DNA of 33,536 bases from an uncultured Alphaproteobacteria bacterium. Lineage in GTDB: Bacteria; Pseudomonadota; Alphaproteobacteria; Bin95. Location of the stretch: the NCBI GenBank assembly GCA_937891825.1, contig CALAHN010000147.1:1-33536 (forward strand), in the 5' to 3' direction. The stretch's first letter is position 1. Each line of letters opens with the position of its first letter. The notes beneath the pieces are model-generated. The model had not been told where the DNA came from. It worked only from the letters and a program-made list of their open reading frames with translations, and ran no database searches. Positions 16,294 to 24,293 of the stretch are shown in pieces. A program made the position numbers and the translations under genes.

Positions 16294-17037
16294 ATGCGGC
16301 TCAAGGACAAGGTTGCGCTGATTTCCGGTGGGGCGCACGGCATCGGCGCCGCGATCTCGACCCGGTTCGCGGAAGAGGGCGCGCACGTCGCCATCGGCGA
16401 CATCGACCCCGCCGGCGGGGAAGCGCTTGCGGCGCGCTTGCGCGGCCAGGGCCATGACGCGCGCTTCATCCTGCTGGACGTGACCGACGCCGCCGCATGG
16501 GCGGCCGCGGCCAGCGCGCTCACTGCGGCCTTCGGCGGCGTCGATATCCTGGTCAACAATGCCGGCATCTACGACCGGCGGCCGCTTGAGGCTATCGACG
16601 AGGCCGACTGGGACCGGATGATGGCGGTGAACGCCAAGGGACCGTTCCTTGGGGTGAAGGCGGTCCTGCCGGCGATGCGGCTGCGAGGCGGGGGGGCGAT
16701 CGTCAACATGTCGTCGACCGCCGGCGTGCGGGCGTCGGTCGCGGCCCACTACGGCGCGTCCAAGGGCGCTGTCCGCCTGCTGACGAAATCCATCGCCGGG
16801 ACCTATGCCAAGGACGGCGTGCGGTGCAATTCCGTGCATCCGGGGCCGGTCGCGACCGAGATGGGCTATGCCGCCGTCCCGGAAGCCGTGCGCGAGGACC
16901 GGTTCGGCCGGATCCCGCTCGGCCGGTTCGCCGCGCCGCCGGAAATCGCAAACGCCGTGTTGTTTCTGGCGTCCGACGAAGCCTCGTTCATCACCGGGGC
17001 CGAACTTCTGGTCGATGGCGGAGCGACGGCCGTCTGA
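16294..17037 (+). CDS. SDR family oxidoreductase
   Basis: A 247-residue classical short-chain dehydrogenase. Visible features are GGAHGIG (12-18), NNAG (88-91), catalytic serine in NMSSTAG (140 or 141), Tyr153 and Lys157 in YGASK, PGPVATEMGY in the substrate loop, and the terminal GAELLVDGGATAV. ATG at 16294 is preceded by AAGGGGG; an in-frame TTG upstream at 16273 lacks a site. It differs clearly from the SDR at 166-948. It follows an MFS permease by 38 bp, so it may oxidise or reduce the imported compound. Its stop is 9 bp from palindromic repeat copy 2. Confidence 0.93.
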   Translation: MRLKDKVALISGGAHGIGAAISTRFAEEGAHVAIGDIDPAGGEALAARLRGQGHDARFILLDVTDAAAWAAAASALTAAFGGVDILVNNAGIYDRRPLEAIDEADWDRMMAVNAKGPFLGVKAVLPAMRLRGGGAIVNMSSTAGVRASVAAHYGASKGAVRLLTKSIAGTYAKDGVRCNSVHPGPVATEMGYAAVPEAVREDRFGRIPLGRFAAPPEIANAVLFLASDEASFITGAELLVDGGATAV

Positions 17038-17046
17038 GGCCGCCGC

Positions 17047-17157
17047 TTAGATCAAACCAGTCTTAGGCGGAAACGCCCAAGACTGGATAATTTGATCGAC
17101 ATCAATAAAGTAGAGCATGGACCGCGCGTCCACTTGGACGCGCGGTCCATGCTCTAC
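17047..17157 (+). repeat. Bipartite palindromic repeat, copy 2 (complete)
   Basis: This is the best-preserved copy. Hairpin 1: GATCAAA (17051-17057) pairs with TTTGATC (17092-17098); inside, a 13-bp stem with one A-C mismatch (17058-17070 with 17075-17087) closes a GAAA loop, and ATAA (17088-17091) is bulged exactly as in copy 1. Hairpin 2 is a perfect 23-bp palindrome with a 2-base centre (arms 17110-17132 and 17135-17157). It fills the space between the convergent SDR and TRIC genes and contains the TRIC stop codon. A bidirectional terminator role is inferred. Confidence 0.92.
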
Positions 17158-17774
17158 AGCGGACGCCCGGGGCGGGACTTGTAGGGCGGCAGGTTCCAGC
17201 CGAAGGCGAGCGCGCCGCCGCGAAACCCGAATGCGACCAGCACGCCGACGCCCGCGGCGAGCGGCAATCGGAGGCCCGCCAGATCGGCGAGCACATAGGC
17301 CAGCCCGCCAGCCATCGCGGCCGAAATATAGATCTCCTTGCGCATCAGCACCGATGGTTCGCTGGTCAGGACATCCCGGAGAATGCCGCCAAGCGTGCCG
17401 GTGATCATGGCCATCACGACCGCGATGATCGGTGACCCGGTCGCCAGCAGGCCCTTGTAAGCCCCGAAAACGCCGTAAGCAGCGAGCGCCAGGGCGTCGA
17501 GCCAGAGCAGCCATCGATAGCGGGATTCCAGCAAGTGCGCCCCGAAGAACGTGGCGACCGCAGCCGCCGCGCAGATCGAGATATAGACCGGCTTCTGGAT
17601 CCAGAAGACCGGCACGTCGAGGATCAGATCGCGCGCCGTGCCGCCGCCCATGCCGGTCACGGTCGCGAGAAAGATGAATCCGATGATATCGAGCTGCTTG
17701 CGCGACGCCGCGAGCGCGCCTGTCGCGGCGAACAGCGCCACACCGGCAAAGTCGAGGACGGCTATGGCATTCAT
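17154..17774 (-). CDS. TRIC-type (UPF0126) trimeric cation channel family protein
   Basis: A 206-residue inner-membrane protein with about seven hydrophobic helices arranged as two repeats. Repeat 1 has MGGGTARDLILDVPVFWI (42-59) and repeat 2 has LGGILRDVLTSEPSVLMRKEIY (128-149): the duplicated GG-x-x-RD element is the mark of UPF0126 proteins, bacterial relatives of TRIC potassium channels. Other members have been linked to amino-acid transport, so ion selectivity is open. ATG at 17774 has GAGGA 7 bases upstream. Its TAG stop (17154-17156) lies inside the right arm of the palindrome at 17110-17157, and a second repeat fragment sits 17 bp upstream of its start. Confidence 0.9.
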   Translation of the reverse strand: MNAIAVLDFAGVALFAATGALAASRKQLDIIGFIFLATVTGMGGGTARDLILDVPVFWIQKPVYISICAAAAVATFFGAHLLESRYRWLLWLDALALAAYGVFGAYKGLLATGSPIIAVVMAMITGTLGGILRDVLTSEPSVLMRKEIYISAAMAGGLAYVLADLAGLRLPLAAGVGVLVAFGFRGGALAFGWNLPPYKSRPGRPL

Positions 17775-17791
17775 CGATCGTTCCTCGCCCA

Positions 17792-17808
17792 GATCAAACC
17801 AGTCCTAG
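17792..17808 (+). repeat. Fragment of the palindromic repeat upstream of the TRIC gene
   Basis: GATCAAACCAGTCCTAG matches the start of repeat copy 2 (17051-17067) at 16 of 17 positions and has the same orientation. The rest of hairpin 1 is not recognisable after 17808. The TRIC gene is therefore bracketed by direct copies of this half-stem. Match is seen; origin as a truncated element is inferred. Confidence 0.6.
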
Positions 17809-17924
17809 TTAGCTGGAGCCTATCTGGAATCGCCAGCGGCGGCGACCTGCCGCCCGCGATTGACGCCCCCGCGTCCAAGGCGGATGCTGTCGGGAACAGC
17901 TTCACCCGCCGAAAGGACAATCCC

Positions 17925-18707
17925 ATGAACATCGCCCAATCCAAGGCTGGCACGCTTGGCTATACGGATGCGGAGTGGCAGGCGCGGGTCGATCTCGCCG
18001 CTGCGCACCGGTCAGCCGTCATGCACGGCCTGCATGAAGGCATCTTCAATCACTTCACCCTGCGCGTGCCCGGCAAGTCGGATCGGTATTACCAGATCCC
18101 CTTCGGCCTGCACTGGTCGGAGGTGACCGCGAGCTGCTTCATGGAAGTCGGCTATGACGGCGAGGTCAAGCGGGGCGAGGGCATTGTCGAGCGGTCGGCC
18201 TACTGCATCCATGCGCCGATGCATCGCCTGATGGAGAAGGCGGACGCGGTCTTCCACACCCATATGCCGTTCGCCAGCGCGCTGACCCGCCTTGAGGATC
18301 AGCACATCAAGCCGATCGGCCAGACCGAACTCGGCACCATGATGAAGACCGGCTACGACGAAACTTATGACGGCCCCGGCCTCGACCCGGCCGAAGGCGA
18401 GCGTCTGGCGGCGGCCTGCGGCGACAATACCGTGATGCTGATGGCGAATCATGGCGCATTGACCATCGGCCGCAGCGTCGCCGAAGCCTATGACCGCCTC
18501 TATTACCTGGAGCGCGTCGCCCAGGTGCAGCTCTACGCCATGTGGACCGGCCAACCCTTGAAGGAACTGCCGGCGCCCATCGTCGAGAAGACCTATGCCA
18601 GCTATCAGGGCTCGTCGATGCGCTATGGCGACAAGTCCAACGCCGAATGGCACTTCGCCGCGCTGAAGCGCATCCTGGATCGGAAAGAGCCCGATTACGC
18701 CGAATAG
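17925..18707 (+). CDS. Class II aldolase/adducin family protein
   Basis: A 260-residue single-domain class II aldolase/adducin fold protein, normally a zinc enzyme that cleaves or decarboxylates/epimerises sugar phosphates or hydroxy acids. Metal-binding histidines are visible at His111 and His113 (HTHMPFASALT) and His176 (MANHGALTIG). The N-terminal LAAAHRSAVMHGLHEGIFNHFTLRVPG is typical. ATG at 17925 has AAAGGA 8 bases upstream; in-frame sequence further upstream is antisense to the TRIC gene and not coding. It precedes an IlvD/Edd dehydratase by 190 bp, suggesting a sugar-acid route. The reaction could equally be decarboxylation of another acid. Confidence 0.9.
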   Translation: MNIAQSKAGTLGYTDAEWQARVDLAAAHRSAVMHGLHEGIFNHFTLRVPGKSDRYYQIPFGLHWSEVTASCFMEVGYDGEVKRGEGIVERSAYCIHAPMHRLMEKADAVFHTHMPFASALTRLEDQHIKPIGQTELGTMMKTGYDETYDGPGLDPAEGERLAAACGDNTVMLMANHGALTIGRSVAEAYDRLYYLERVAQVQLYAMWTGQPLKELPAPIVEKTYASYQGSSMRYGDKSNAEWHFAALKRILDRKEPDYAE

Positions 18708-18897
18708 GCGGCATAGACGCCTGCGCAATCCGTAGCGGCTCTGCCAAGGCGGTTGCAGCGGGGGTCGCCGACGCCTAATTGTCGGCTTGAACCGAAGCGC
18801 GCATGCTGGTCAGATGCCGCGCGAAACCTGGATTGGGCGGGCGGGCAATGCGCTGCGTCTCCCGATCGATGTCTGTCAAGTTAGGAGCCACCGTCCC

Positions 18898-20760
18898 GTG
18901 TCTGAGTCCAAGCCCGTTCTGATCGACGACCATCCCGGCCGCAGCACCCAGGCGTATGGCATCGCCAGGGAGCTCGGCACCGATATGGAATTGATCCATG
19001 CGCCGTCGGTCGGGGTCGTCGGCAACAAGGGCGACAGCCAGTGCTATATTGGCGTCCAGCGCAAAGTTGAGGCGATCCATCAGCGCTTGCTGGACCGGAT
19101 CGGCCGGGAGCCGGGCAAGCTCGCCATGCGCCTGGTGCAGCCGGAATATACGGTCGCCACGTCGGATGGCATTCGCAACGGCACCCGCGAAATGCGCTAT
19201 TCCCTGATCGGCCGCGAAGTCACCCATGACAGCATCTGCGAACACCTGAGCGCCAGCGGCCTCGCCGGGACCATCGCCGTCGTCGCCTGCGACAAGCCCC
19301 CGGTCGGCACGCTCTCCGCGATCCTGGAGCATAATCAGCCGGCGATCATGATGTCGGACGGCTCGATCCACCCGGCCATCGACCCCAGGTCGAACGAGAC
19401 CATCGACCTCGTTTCGGCCTATCAGGTCGCCGGCCATGAGGATCCGGAATATCGCCGGCACATCTCCTGCGTCGCCTGTCCGGGCTATGGCAGTTGCGGC
19501 GGCATGTTCACCTACAACACGATGCAGACCTTCATCGGCGTCGTCGGCATGCAGCCCTTGCACATGGTGGCCCCGCCCTCCGACGACCCGCGCCGGATGG
19601 AAGAGTTCCCCGATGAACTCGTGACCTATCTGCAGGCCATGGTCGAAGCGGACGTCCGTCCCCGGGATATCGTCGGCCGGGATTCGCTCCGCAATGCCGT
19701 GATCGTGGCGATGGCCGTCGGCGGCTCGACCAATGTCGTGCTGCATGCGCCCGAGATCGCCCGCGCCGCCGGGTTCGCGAACTTCTGGCAGGACATCATG
19801 ACGCCGGAGGAGTTCAACCACCTCTCGCAATTCGTCGTCCCGGTCCTGACCGACGCGCGCCCCTATGGCCGCTATTCCATGGTTGATATCGACCGGGTCG
19901 GCGGCGTTCCGGCGATCGTCAAGGAACTGCTGGACGCGGGCATGCTGAACGGCGATGTGCCGACCTGCACGGGCGAGACGCTGGCGGAGCAGGTCGCGCG
20001 CCTGAATCCGGCGCCGACGGACGGCGACGTCATCCATCCCGTCGCCAAGCCCTACAAGGCGACGGGCGGCCTCCGTCTTTTGGGCGGCAACCTGTCGCCG
20101 GGCTATAGCGCGATCCTGAAGCTGGCGGGCGTCGAGGGCGGCCTGGAGGACAATGTGTTCCGTGGCACGGCCAGGGTGTTCGACGGCGAGGCGAGCTTGC
20201 TCGCGGCGATCGTCAAGGACCCGAAGGTGATTGGCGACCGCGACATGATCGTCGTGCGCTACGAAGGCCCGAGCGGCGCCCCCGGCATGCCGGAAATGCT
20301 CGATTCGACCTCCCGCATCACGACCGTCTGCCGCGAGCGCGGCATCGTCGCGGGCCTGATGACGGACGGCCGGTTCTCCGGCGGTTCGGTCGGCCTCGCG
20401 ATCGGCCATGTCGGGCCGGAAGCGGCGCTCGGCGGTCCGATCGCGCTGTTGCAGGACGGCGACGAAATCATCGCGGACCTGAACGCCAACGAACTGAACT
20501 GCACCGAATTGCGCGACCCCGCCGTCTTCGCGGCCCGCAAGGCGGCGTGGCAGAAGGTCGTGGACGACAATGGCGGCATGCACCCGAATTGCGGCGTCGC
20601 GGACACCCGGCTGCTCAACCGGATGCGCCGGTCGGGCGTGCCCGCGACCCAAGGCGCCGGCATGCATCCCGACCGGGAAGTCTGGGTGAAGGCGCCGCGG
20701 AAGCCTGTCCTTACCGGGTTCAAGCCGACGAACAAATGGAAGCAGCAAGCGGCGGAGTAA
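18898..20760 (+). CDS. IlvD/Edd family dehydratase (dihydroxy-acid or sugar-acid dehydratase)
   Basis: A 620-residue iron-sulfur dehydratase. The three probable cluster cysteines are Cys49 (DSQCYIG), Cys131 (ACDK) and Cys200 (GSCGGMFTYNTM), at spacings like E. coli IlvD. DGRFSGGS, with the probable catalytic serine, and IGHVGPEAALGGPIALLQDGD are also conserved. Deviations are SQCYIG in place of the usual PCN-type segment, and CDKPPVG for the common CDKxxPG. This suggests a divergent subgroup acting on an aldonic acid rather than in branched-chain amino-acid synthesis, but that is inference. A GTG start at 18898 is chosen for AGGAG 11 bases upstream; no ATG is suitable. Neighbours are a class II aldolase and, 35 bp downstream, a GFA protein. 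Confidence 0.9.
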   Translation: MSESKPVLIDDHPGRSTQAYGIARELGTDMELIHAPSVGVVGNKGDSQCYIGVQRKVEAIHQRLLDRIGREPGKLAMRLVQPEYTVATSDGIRNGTREMRYSLIGREVTHDSICEHLSASGLAGTIAVVACDKPPVGTLSAILEHNQPAIMMSDGSIHPAIDPRSNETIDLVSAYQVAGHEDPEYRRHISCVACPGYGSCGGMFTYNTMQTFIGVVGMQPLHMVAPPSDDPRRMEEFPDELVTYLQAMVEADVRPRDIVGRDSLRNAVIVAMAVGGSTNVVLHAPEIARAAGFANFWQDIMTPEEFNHLSQFVVPVLTDARPYGRYSMVDIDRVGGVPAIVKELLDAGMLNGDVPTCTGETLAEQVARLNPAPTDGDVIHPVAKPYKATGGLRLLGGNLSPGYSAILKLAGVEGGLEDNVFRGTARVFDGEASLLAAIVKDPKVIGDRDMIVVRYEGPSGAPGMPEMLDSTSRITTVCRERGIVAGLMTDGRFSGGSVGLAIGHVGPEAALGGPIALLQDGDEIIADLNANELNCTELRDPAVFAARKAAWQKVVDDNGGMHPNCGVADTRLLNRMRRSGVPATQGAGMHPDREVWVKAPRKPVLTGFKPTNKWKQQAAE

Positions 20761-20795
20761 TCCCGAGCGATTGCGATCTGCCAAGGAGACCGACC

Positions 20796-21203
20796 ATGAC
20801 CGAACTGTCCGGCCGCTGCCTGTGCGGCGCGATCGCCTTCAGCGGCGACGCCGATATCAAGATGATGGCGAACTGCCATTGCAGCGATTGCCGGGCCGCG
20901 ACAGGCGCGGCCTACGGCACGCTGGTGTTCGTCGATCCGTCCGAGATCGCGATCACCGGCCAGCCGAAGGTGTTCAAGCATGTGGCCGATAGCGGCTCGG
21001 CGATGGAGAAGCATTTCTGCCCGAATTGCGGCTCCCAGATGTTCGGGCGGAATTCCAACCGCCCGAACGTGATGAGCATCCGCGCCGGCGTCCTGGACCA
21101 GAAGGATGCGGTAAAGCCGGCCGCCAACGTCTACATGGACAGCCGTCTCCCCTCGACGCCGATCGACCCGGCCCTGAAGGCCTTTCCGAAGATGCCGGGA
21201 TAG
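20796..21203 (+). CDS. GFA family protein (zinc-binding)
   Basis: A 135-residue GFA-fold protein with CLCG (Cys8, Cys10), CHCSDC (Cys27, Cys29, Cys32) and CPNCG (Cys75, Cys78), the same cysteine plan as the protein at 7369-7773, but otherwise different sequence. The ATG has AAGGAG 7 bases upstream, a strong site. It follows the dehydratase by 35 bp and is probably in the same transcript, then ends 20 bp from the convergent amidase. Enzymatic role unknown; a link to formaldehyde should not be assumed. Confidence 0.9.
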   Translation: MTELSGRCLCGAIAFSGDADIKMMANCHCSDCRAATGAAYGTLVFVDPSEIAITGQPKVFKHVADSGSAMEKHFCPNCGSQMFGRNSNRPNVMSIRAGVLDQKDAVKPAANVYMDSRLPSTPIDPALKAFPKMPG

Positions 21204-21223
21204 GGCTGCCTGCTATCGCCCGA

Positions 21224-22624
21224 TCAGAGCGGCGGCTTGCGTTCGGTCCAACTGGTTTCCGCTTCGTAGGCCTGGGCGACGCGGTAGACGGTCGCTTCGT
21301 CGAAATGGTGGCCGACGACCTGGATTGAGAGCGGCAGGCCGGTTTTCGTCGCGCCCATCGGCATGGCGAGCGCCGGCGCCCGGATGATGTTGAAGGGCGG
21401 GCGGCCTTCCAGGCTGAAGCTCCGCGCGAGGCCCTCGGCGTCGTCGAAGCGGGGCGGCGGCGCGAGCGTCACGATCGTCAATGCGGCGGCGACCCCTTGC
21501 ATGGACTGGCGATAGGCCGCCTCCAGCTTTCGCCGGACTTCCAGAGCGTCCAGGTATTCGGCTGTCGTCTGGCTGGCGCCGGCGGTGATCCGGTCGCGGG
21601 CGAGCGCGCCATAGGCGTTCGCGCTTGTCGCCAAAATGCGGCGGTGGAGGGCGTAGGCTTCGCCCGCCATGATCGGCTTCAGGCAGGCGACATAATTCGG
21701 CAGCGGCTCCAGTTCGATGTCGACCAGGTCCGCGCCCAGGCTGCGGTACACATCGAGCGCCGCCGCCATCGCCGCCGCGACCTCGGGCTCCGCGATGCCG
21801 TCCCGTTCCCAGAAATGGCGGATGACGCCGATCTTCATGCCTTTGACGCCCTTGCCGAGCGCGGCCCCGATATTTTGCGGCGCGACGGCGGCGGATGTCG
21901 GGTCGTCGGGGTCATGGCCGGCGATCGCCTCGAAGATCGCGGCATTGTCGGCGACGGTCCGCGTCATCGGCCCGACATGATCGAGCGTCGTGCTGAGCGG
22001 CAGGACGCCTTTCAACGGCACGCGGCCGTAGGTCGGCTTCAGGCCGACGACGCCGCAGGCGGCCGAGGGATTGCGGATCGACCCGCCCGTATCCGTGCCA
22101 AGCGCCGCCGGGAAGAAGCGGGCGGCGAGGCCGGCGCCAGAGCCGGAGGAGGAGCCGCCCGGCGTTCGTTCCAGATCATAGGGGTTGCGCGCCGGGGGCC
22201 AGGGCAGATCGAAGCTTGGGCCGCCGACGGCGAACTCCCAGGTCGACAGCTTGGCGAGGCAGATGCCGCCAGCGCGCTCGAGGCGGTCCGCCACGGGCGC
22301 GTGGGCCGTAGCTGGCGGCGCGTCAGCGCGGATCTGGGAATGGCCGGTCGTCGGGACGCCGGCGAGGTCGATGATGTCCTTCAGGGCATAAGGCACCCCA
22401 TGGAGCGGGCCGCGCAGGGCGTCGCGGGCGACTTCCGCTTCGGCCCGCCGCGCCGCGTCCATGGCGCGTTCGGGCAGGAGGCGCAGCACGGCGTTCACCT
22501 TGCCGTCCAGCGCCTCGATCCGGGCTAGGCACGCTTCCGTCAGTTCGACGGGCGACAGTTTGCGGGCCGCGATCAGCCCGGCGGCTTCGACGACCCCAAG
22601 GTCGGTCAGGTCAGTTGCGCTCAA
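21224..22624 (-). CDS. Amidase signature family protein
   Basis: A 466-residue amidase-signature hydrolase that splits a C-N amide bond. The Ser-cisSer-Lys triad is visible: Lys82 (YALKDIIDLAG), Ser158 in GGSSSGSG and Ser182 in GTDTGGSIR. Length is normal. The start is TTG at 22624, supported by AAGGA 8 bases upstream and by the junction with the carbamoylase gene, whose TAA ends 11 bp before; no ATG fits. It shares KLSPVELTEA and FDLPWPPARNP exactly with the amidase at 25074-26693, so the two are paralogues. Being directly downstream of an M20 carbamoylase, it probably acts in the same amide or ureide pathway. Substrate unknown; GatA of tRNA amidation is unlikely as no gatB/gatC is nearby. 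Confidence 0.92.
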   Translation of the reverse strand: MSATDLTDLGVVEAAGLIAARKLSPVELTEACLARIEALDGKVNAVLRLLPERAMDAARRAEAEVARDALRGPLHGVPYALKDIIDLAGVPTTGHSQIRADAPPATAHAPVADRLERAGGICLAKLSTWEFAVGGPSFDLPWPPARNPYDLERTPGGSSSGSGAGLAARFFPAALGTDTGGSIRNPSAACGVVGLKPTYGRVPLKGVLPLSTTLDHVGPMTRTVADNAAIFEAIAGHDPDDPTSAAVAPQNIGAALGKGVKGMKIGVIRHFWERDGIAEPEVAAAMAAALDVYRSLGADLVDIELEPLPNYVACLKPIMAGEAYALHRRILATSANAYGALARDRITAGASQTTAEYLDALEVRRKLEAAYRQSMQGVAAALTIVTLAPPPRFDDAEGLARSFSLEGRPPFNIIRAPALAMPMGATKTGLPLSIQVVGHHFDEATVYRVAQAYEAETSWTERKPPL

Positions 22625-22635
22625 TGCAGGTTTCC

Positions 22636-23886
22636 TTAGTCGCGGTTGGCGCGGGTCAAAACCGCATGCATCAGGACGTCGACGCTTGGAAAGATGTCCT
22701 CCGGCAGGCAGTTTTCCGCTTCGTTGTGGGTAATGCCGTCCGTGCACGGACAGAAGATCAGGGCGGTCGGCGTGACGCGGGCCAGATTGAAGGCGTCGTG
22801 GCCGGCCTGGCTCAGGATATCCAGGCGCGGGAAGCCAAGCGCATCGGCGGCCTGGCGCACGAGGTCGACGCACTCGGCGTCGAAGCTTTCCGCCCCGTAG
22901 CTCCACTCATCCACGATCCTGGTTTCGACATTGGCGCGGGCGCCCGCGTCCGACAGCAGGGCCAGGAAATCTTCGCCCATGCGGCGGGCGATCTCCGGGT
23001 CGGGATGGCGCATATCGACGGTGATTTCGGCGCGGCTCGGCACGATCCCGACGAGGTTCGGCCAGTTCGCGATCCGCGTCGCCGTGCTCTTGCCGTCCGG
23101 CGCGTATTTCCAGCCGATGTCGTTGACGCCGACAGCGATCATCGCCGCGCCGACAAGCGCGTTCCGGCGCGCCGCCATGGGCGTCGGTCCCGCATGGGAA
23201 GTTTCGCCGATGACTTCCGTCACGAAGCCGCGGACGGCATAGCTGCCGGTCACGACGCCGACCGGGATGCGCTCCCGGTCGAGGATCGGGCCTTGCTCGA
23301 TATGCAGTTCGAAGTAAGCGTCGAGGTCGCGGCCGCCGACCGGGGCGGACCCGGCAAAGCCGATGCGTTCCAACTCGCCGCCGAATGTGAGGCCGTCGGC
23401 GTCGGTCCGGCCTAGGCCCCAGGCCAGATCGCGGACGCCGGCGAATACGGCCGAGGCCGACATCGGCGGCGCGAACCGGGCGCCTTCCTCATTCGACCAG
23501 TTGACGATCTCGATCGGCCGCCGGGTGGCGATGCCGCGATCGTTCAGCGTCCGCGCGATCTCCAGCCCGGCCAGCACGCCGACGATGCCGTCGAAGCGCC
23601 CGCTGGCGATCTGGGTGTCGAGATGGCTGCCGATCAGCACCGGCGGCAGGTCGGGCTCCGTGCCCTCGCGCCGGGCAAACATGTTGCCCAGTCGATCGAC
23701 CGTCACGGTCATCCCGGCATCCGCGCACCATTCGCGGAAGATATCCCGGATCACCCGGTCCGAATCCGAAAGCGCCAGCCGTCGCAGCCCGCCCGCGACG
23801 CCGGGACCCACTTCCGCCGACCGCATGATCGTCGACCAGAGGCGCGGGCCGTCGATCCGGAGAGCGTTGTCGCCCGGCCCGGTCAT
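22636..23886 (-). CDS. Zn-dependent amidase, hydantoinase/carbamoylase family (M20)
   Basis: A 416-residue binuclear-zinc hydrolase of the N-carbamoyl amino acid amidohydrolase/allantoate amidohydrolase type. Metal ligands are visible: His88 (GSHLDT), Asp99 (GRFDG), Glu134 (NEEG; Glu133 as the general base), His195 (ELHIEQGP) and His387 (THNE). The dimerisation/lid domain lies between about 215 and 330 (GETSHAGPTPM). Such enzymes hydrolyse N-carbamoyl-L-amino acids, ureidopropionate or allantoate. The ATG has GAGGG about 5 bases upstream. It begins a two-gene minus-strand operon with an amidase and is divergent from the isochorismatase-like gene; all suit breakdown of a ureide or N-carbamoyl compound. 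No cyclising hydantoinase gene is present in the window. Confidence 0.93.
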   Translation of the reverse strand: MTGPGDNALRIDGPRLWSTIMRSAEVGPGVAGGLRRLALSDSDRVIRDIFREWCADAGMTVTVDRLGNMFARREGTEPDLPPVLIGSHLDTQIASGRFDGIVGVLAGLEIARTLNDRGIATRRPIEIVNWSNEEGARFAPPMSASAVFAGVRDLAWGLGRTDADGLTFGGELERIGFAGSAPVGGRDLDAYFELHIEQGPILDRERIPVGVVTGSYAVRGFVTEVIGETSHAGPTPMAARRNALVGAAMIAVGVNDIGWKYAPDGKSTATRIANWPNLVGIVPSRAEITVDMRHPDPEIARRMGEDFLALLSDAGARANVETRIVDEWSYGAESFDAECVDLVRQAADALGFPRLDILSQAGHDAFNLARVTPTALIFCPCTDGITHNEAENCLPEDIFPSVDVLMHAVLTRANRD

Positions 23887-24293
23887 CGCGCCCTCGGCCT
23901 TCGACGCGCGTGGTCAGTCGACGCGCAGATCGCCGCAATAAGCGGCAGCGTTGCGACCTTTTGCGGCGCTGCGACATCAGCCAGATTCGAGCTGGAACCT
24001 GGCGGCTGGCGGTTGAATGCGTGATTTTCCATTCGATTGCGCGTCCTCGTTGCGGCCATGTCAGCCGCGGGAACCAAAGGCTCTGGCTGTCTCCATCCGA
24101 TCTCAGCAAATTCCAGGCCAGACAAGGGTCCGCTGTCTTGGCGCCGGATTTGCTAGTGCCATTGTCAGATGAAGCCCCTACGCAGCTCGCGCCCCAGCGG
24201 CTGGACGAAGCGGCGCCGGCGCTTGATCCTGTCGATTGCGGCCCGTTTCAGAAATGTTCAGTCAGTCCGGAGCCCGGACAAAAGGAGATCGAC
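23887..24293. other. 407-bp divergent intergenic region without a gene
   Basis: This separates the carbamoylase (minus) and isochorismatase (plus) genes and must hold both promoters. GC content is visibly lower than in the flanking genes. Two near-identical decamers, GCGTTGCGAC (23948) and GCGCTGCGAC (23966), lie 18 bp apart and could be regulator sites. No convincing -35/-10 pair, hairpin or small coding frame with a ribosome site was found. Confidence 0.4.

Noticed and set aside
17047-17157. Repeat as a CRISPR, attachment site or insertion-sequence end
   Set aside because: No spacer array, no integrase or transposase gene, and no target-site duplication is visible around the copies.
18767-18786. 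GCCGAC/GTCGGC hairpin after the aldolase gene as terminator
   Set aside because: Only a 6-bp stem with an 8-base loop, no T-tract, and about 60 bp from the stop; too weak to annotate.
18775-20784. A 669-codon open frame antisense to the dehydratase
   Set aside because: It mirrors the sense gene's codon bias in high-GC DNA, has no domain motif I recognise and lacks a ribosome site; the sense frame has clear IlvD/Edd motifs.
23910-24293. N-terminal extension of the isochorismatase-like gene through the intergenic region
   Set aside because: The extension has no family homology, unusual composition, and a strong ribosome site directly precedes ATG at 24294.
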